From Anaerolineales bacterium (GTDB lineage Bacteria > Chloroflexota > Anaerolineae > Anaerolineales > E44-bin32), in contig JAHFAU010000029.1 of assembly GCA_023250385.1 (NCBI GenBank), positions 1 through 15,931 of the forward strand: a stretch of 15,931 nucleotides of DNA. Reading direction: 5' to 3'. Below are positions 14,277 to 15,931 of this stretch, in pieces. Each line of letters starts with the position of its first letter. Positions within the stretch are counted from its first letter, which is position 1. A program made the translations under genes and the position numbers. The notes beneath the pieces are model-generated. The model had not been told where the DNA came from. It was given only the letters and a program-made list of their open reading frames with translations, and did not search any database.

Positions 14277-15355
14277 ACTCTCCGATGCAGGCGTTCGTCA
14301 CTCAGGCCGGCGCCCGGATCTACCGGATCCCGCTGGAGCTTTTCCCTCAACTCGAAGGATTCGCGCATGTGGTGGTCACCGAGCACCTGATTGCTCTGGT
14401 GGATGTCGGTTCCGGTTTCGGTGACTCAAACGAGCAACTGGAGGCTGGCCTAGCAAGCCTTCGCTCGCAGTATGGGGAAGCCATAGACTGGTCCAATCTG
14501 ACTCACATCCTGATCACCCACGCCCACATCGACCATTTTGGCGGGCTGCCGTATGTGCGGGAGCGGACCGCCGCGCCGATCGGAATTCACGAATTGGACC
14601 GACGGGTTCTCACTGGTTACGAGGAGCGGCTGGCCACGGTCGCCGGTCGGCTGACCCGTTTCCTCGCCGAAGCCGGGCTGGAGCCCGAGGAACAAACCGA
14701 CCTGATGGATCTTTATCATCTCGGGAAGCAGCTCTTTGCCTCGATGCCGGTCGAGTTCACCTTCGAGGCGGCGGGGATGGACCTGGGTCCGCTCGAATTC
14801 GTCCACGTTCCGGGGCACTCGCCGGGGCAGGTCTTGATCCTGCTCGACGAGCTCATGTTCTCAGGCGACCACATCCTGGGCCAGATCAGCCCGCACGTCG
14901 CTCCGGAACGGCTGAGCCTCAACACCGGTCTCGGTCACTACCTCGATTCGCTCAAGCGCACCCGACCGCTGGCCGATCGGACCCGTCTGGTGCTCGGCGG
15001 CCACAATCCGCCCTTCACCGACCTGGCTGGCCGGGTAGACGAAATTTGGGAGCTGTACCGAGGCCGACTGGCCCGAGTGCTTGAGATCACCGGCTCCGCC
15101 CGCTCGGTGGCCGAGATCGCACACGAGCTGTTCGGCCAGACCGGCGGATACCACCGGCTGCTGGCCCTGGAAGAAGCCGGCGCGTATGTTGAGTACCTGC
15201 ACCAACGTGGATACCTGGCAATTCCGGACTTTGAACGCCTGGAGCGGGAGCAGACCGGTACGGTGCGCTATCAGCGGGTGGAAGGCGAGGCCTACCGGAT
15301 GCCCGGACCCGCCTCCACGGCTGCCGAGATCGGAGAACGCCATCTACGGATTTGA
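14273..15355 (+). CDS. Metallo-beta-lactamase-fold hydrolase with C-terminal winged-helix-like domain
   Basis: A 360-residue MBL-fold protein. Metal ligands are seen in HAHIDH (H83, H85, D87, H88), VPGHSPG (H182), SGDH (D199) and GGHNPPF (H244), a complete binuclear site. After the MBL core, about 262-320 (RLARVLEITGSARSVAEIAHELFG, then ALEEAGAYVEYLHQRGYL) forms a winged-helix domain as in LACTB2-like proteins. The substrate is probably a thioester or another ester, because such genes often sit beside acyl-CoA dehydrogenases; this is inference. ATG 14273 overlaps the tetR stop. ATG 14285 (residue M5) is an alternative with AGGA upstream. An in-frame ATG at 14165 lies inside tetR and adds no family likeness. 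Confidence 0.88.
   Translation: MNSPMQAFVTQAGARIYRIPLELFPQLEGFAHVVVTEHLIALVDVGSGFGDSNEQLEAGLASLRSQYGEAIDWSNLTHILITHAHIDHFGGLPYVRERTAAPIGIHELDRRVLTGYEERLATVAGRLTRFLAEAGLEPEEQTDLMDLYHLGKQLFASMPVEFTFEAAGMDLGPLEFVHVPGHSPGQVLILLDELMFSGDHILGQISPHVAPERLSLNTGLGHYLDSLKRTRPLADRTRLVLGGHNPPFTDLAGRVDEIWELYRGRLARVLEITGSARSVAEIAHELFGQTGGYHRLLALEEAGAYVEYLHQRGYLAIPDFERLEREQTGTVRYQRVEGEAYRMPGPASTAAEIGERHLRI
15332..15335 (+). promoter_or_regulatory. Ribosome binding site pointing to an unusual acyl-CoA dehydrogenase start
   Basis: GGAG lies six bases before an ATC codon (15342-15344) in the acyl-CoA dehydrogenase frame. It is well placed for initiation there, whereas the first in-frame ATG (15375) has no ribosome site. 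Confidence 0.4.
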
Positions 15356-15931
15356 TCCGACCGACGAACAGCGCATGCTGGTCGAGGCGGTTCGGCGCTT
15401 CGCGGTGAATGACTTGCGGCCGGCCGCCCATGAGGCCGACGAGCGCGGGGAGCTGGCGCCCGGGTTGATCGGCAAGGGTTGGGAGTTGGGGCTGTTGCAA
15501 GCGAGTGTCCCGCAGACCTACGGTGGATTTGGGGACCGCTCGGCCGTCAGCGGCGCACTGGCCGCTGAGGAATTGGCCTGGGGTGATCTGGCCGGGGCGC
15601 TGGCGATCCTGGCCCCCAGCTCATTCGCCCTGCCAGTGCTGCTGGGCGGGAGCGACCCGCAGAAACAGCGGTGGCTCCCGGAAGTGATCAGCGCCAGGTG
15701 GAAGCCATTCGCAGCCGCATTCCTCGAACCTCATTTCGACTTTACCCCGGGCGAGATGCGCACCCTGGCCACAGCCGAGAATGGCGGCTATGTTCTGTCG
15801 GGAAGCAAGACTCACGTCCCCTTCGCTTCCCAAGCCGAGCAGCTGCTGGTCTATGCCGACCTGGACGGCTCGCCTCAAGCCTTTGTCGTGCCCCGGCCGG
15901 CGGACGGCCTGCAGATCGGGGCGCGGCAGCA
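15342..15931 (+). CDS. Acyl-CoA dehydrogenase, N-terminal part, cut by window edge; start uncertain
   Basis: FAD-dependent alpha,beta-dehydrogenation of an acyl-CoA. The frame reads YGFDPTDEQRMLVEAVRRFA, then NDLRPAAHEADE, LGLLQASVPQTYGGFGD and AAEELAWGDLAGALAI, followed by QKQRWLPEVIS. These match the N-terminal helical domain of the family, and the start of the middle beta-domain follows (FLEPHFDFTPGEM, GYVLSGSKTHVPFASQAEQLLVYA). About 197 codons are present; the C-terminal domain with the catalytic base is outside. The usual N-terminal motif starts before the first ATG (15375), and no in-frame ATG, GTG or TTG precedes it nearby. Candidate starts are ATC 15342 (with GGAG upstream), CTG 15321, or ATG 15375 with a shortened N-terminus. 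It overlaps the MBL gene's 3' end. Confidence 0.85.
   Translation, partial: MYGFDPTDEQRMLVEAVRRFAVNDLRPAAHEADERGELAPGLIGKGWELGLLQASVPQTYGGFGDRSAVSGALAAEELAWGDLAGALAILAPSSFALPVLLGGSDPQKQRWLPEVISARWKPFAAAFLEPHFDFTPGEMRTLATAENGGYVLSGSKTHVPFASQAEQLLVYADLDGSPQAFVVPRPADGLQIGARQ

Overview
The window is GC-rich bacterial DNA with densely packed, often overlapping genes and good Shine-Dalgarno sites. The gene families point to an aerobic bacterium, probably a member of the Chloroflexota (for example Thermomicrobia-like). The grounds are a form I aerobic CO dehydrogenase locus, a secreted protein with two 'YY..(T/S)GH..-F..-G(F/Y)P' repeats of a kind common in that phylum, and the overall style. The taxon is inference; the gene identities are mostly firm.

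Layout. (1) 1-1843, minus strand: the start of hemC (cut by the window edge) and all of hemA, overlapping by ATGA, both for tetrapyrrole synthesis from glutamyl-tRNA. The hemA start appears to be a CTG codon. (2) 1844-2407: a divergent intergenic region with an AT-rich core and then a strongly structured leader (about 2085-2220) that may be a molybdenum-cofactor riboswitch. (3) 2408-6117, plus strand: coxM-coxS-coxL, the three subunits of a form I Mo-Cu CO dehydrogenase (active-site loop AYRCSFR in CoxL). (4) 6132-6170: a textbook intrinsic terminator placed directly before the next start codon. (5) 6173-10521: maturation genes: an XdhC/CoxI protein fused to a metal-binding YHS domain, coxG, a MoeA-like molybdopterin-binding protein, the VWA protein CoxE, and a MocA-type cytidylyltransferase. 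No CoxD-type AAA+ ATPase is present. (6) 10629-12403: an operator-like palindrome and promoter followed by an ABC-2 type ATPase/permease pair. (7) 12528-13493: a secreted two-repeat protein. (8) 13500-13643: three diverged 48-bp tandem units, the last supplying the -35 box of the next promoter. (9) 13660-15931: a TetR regulator with its own operator, a metallo-beta-lactamase-fold hydrolase and the start of an acyl-CoA dehydrogenase (cut by the window edge), apparently one operon.

How it fits together: CoxMSL oxidises CO with water to CO2 and passes electrons through CoxS and CoxM (FAD), probably via CoxG, to the quinone pool. The MoeA-like protein and MocA would make the CMP form of the molybdenum cofactor, XdhC/CoxI would carry and sulfurate it, and CoxE with an unlinked ATPase would finish the Mo-S-Cu site. 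The internal terminator would let structural subunits be made in excess over maturation factors. The tetR-MBL-acyl-CoA dehydrogenase block is a separate acyl-CoA catabolic unit.
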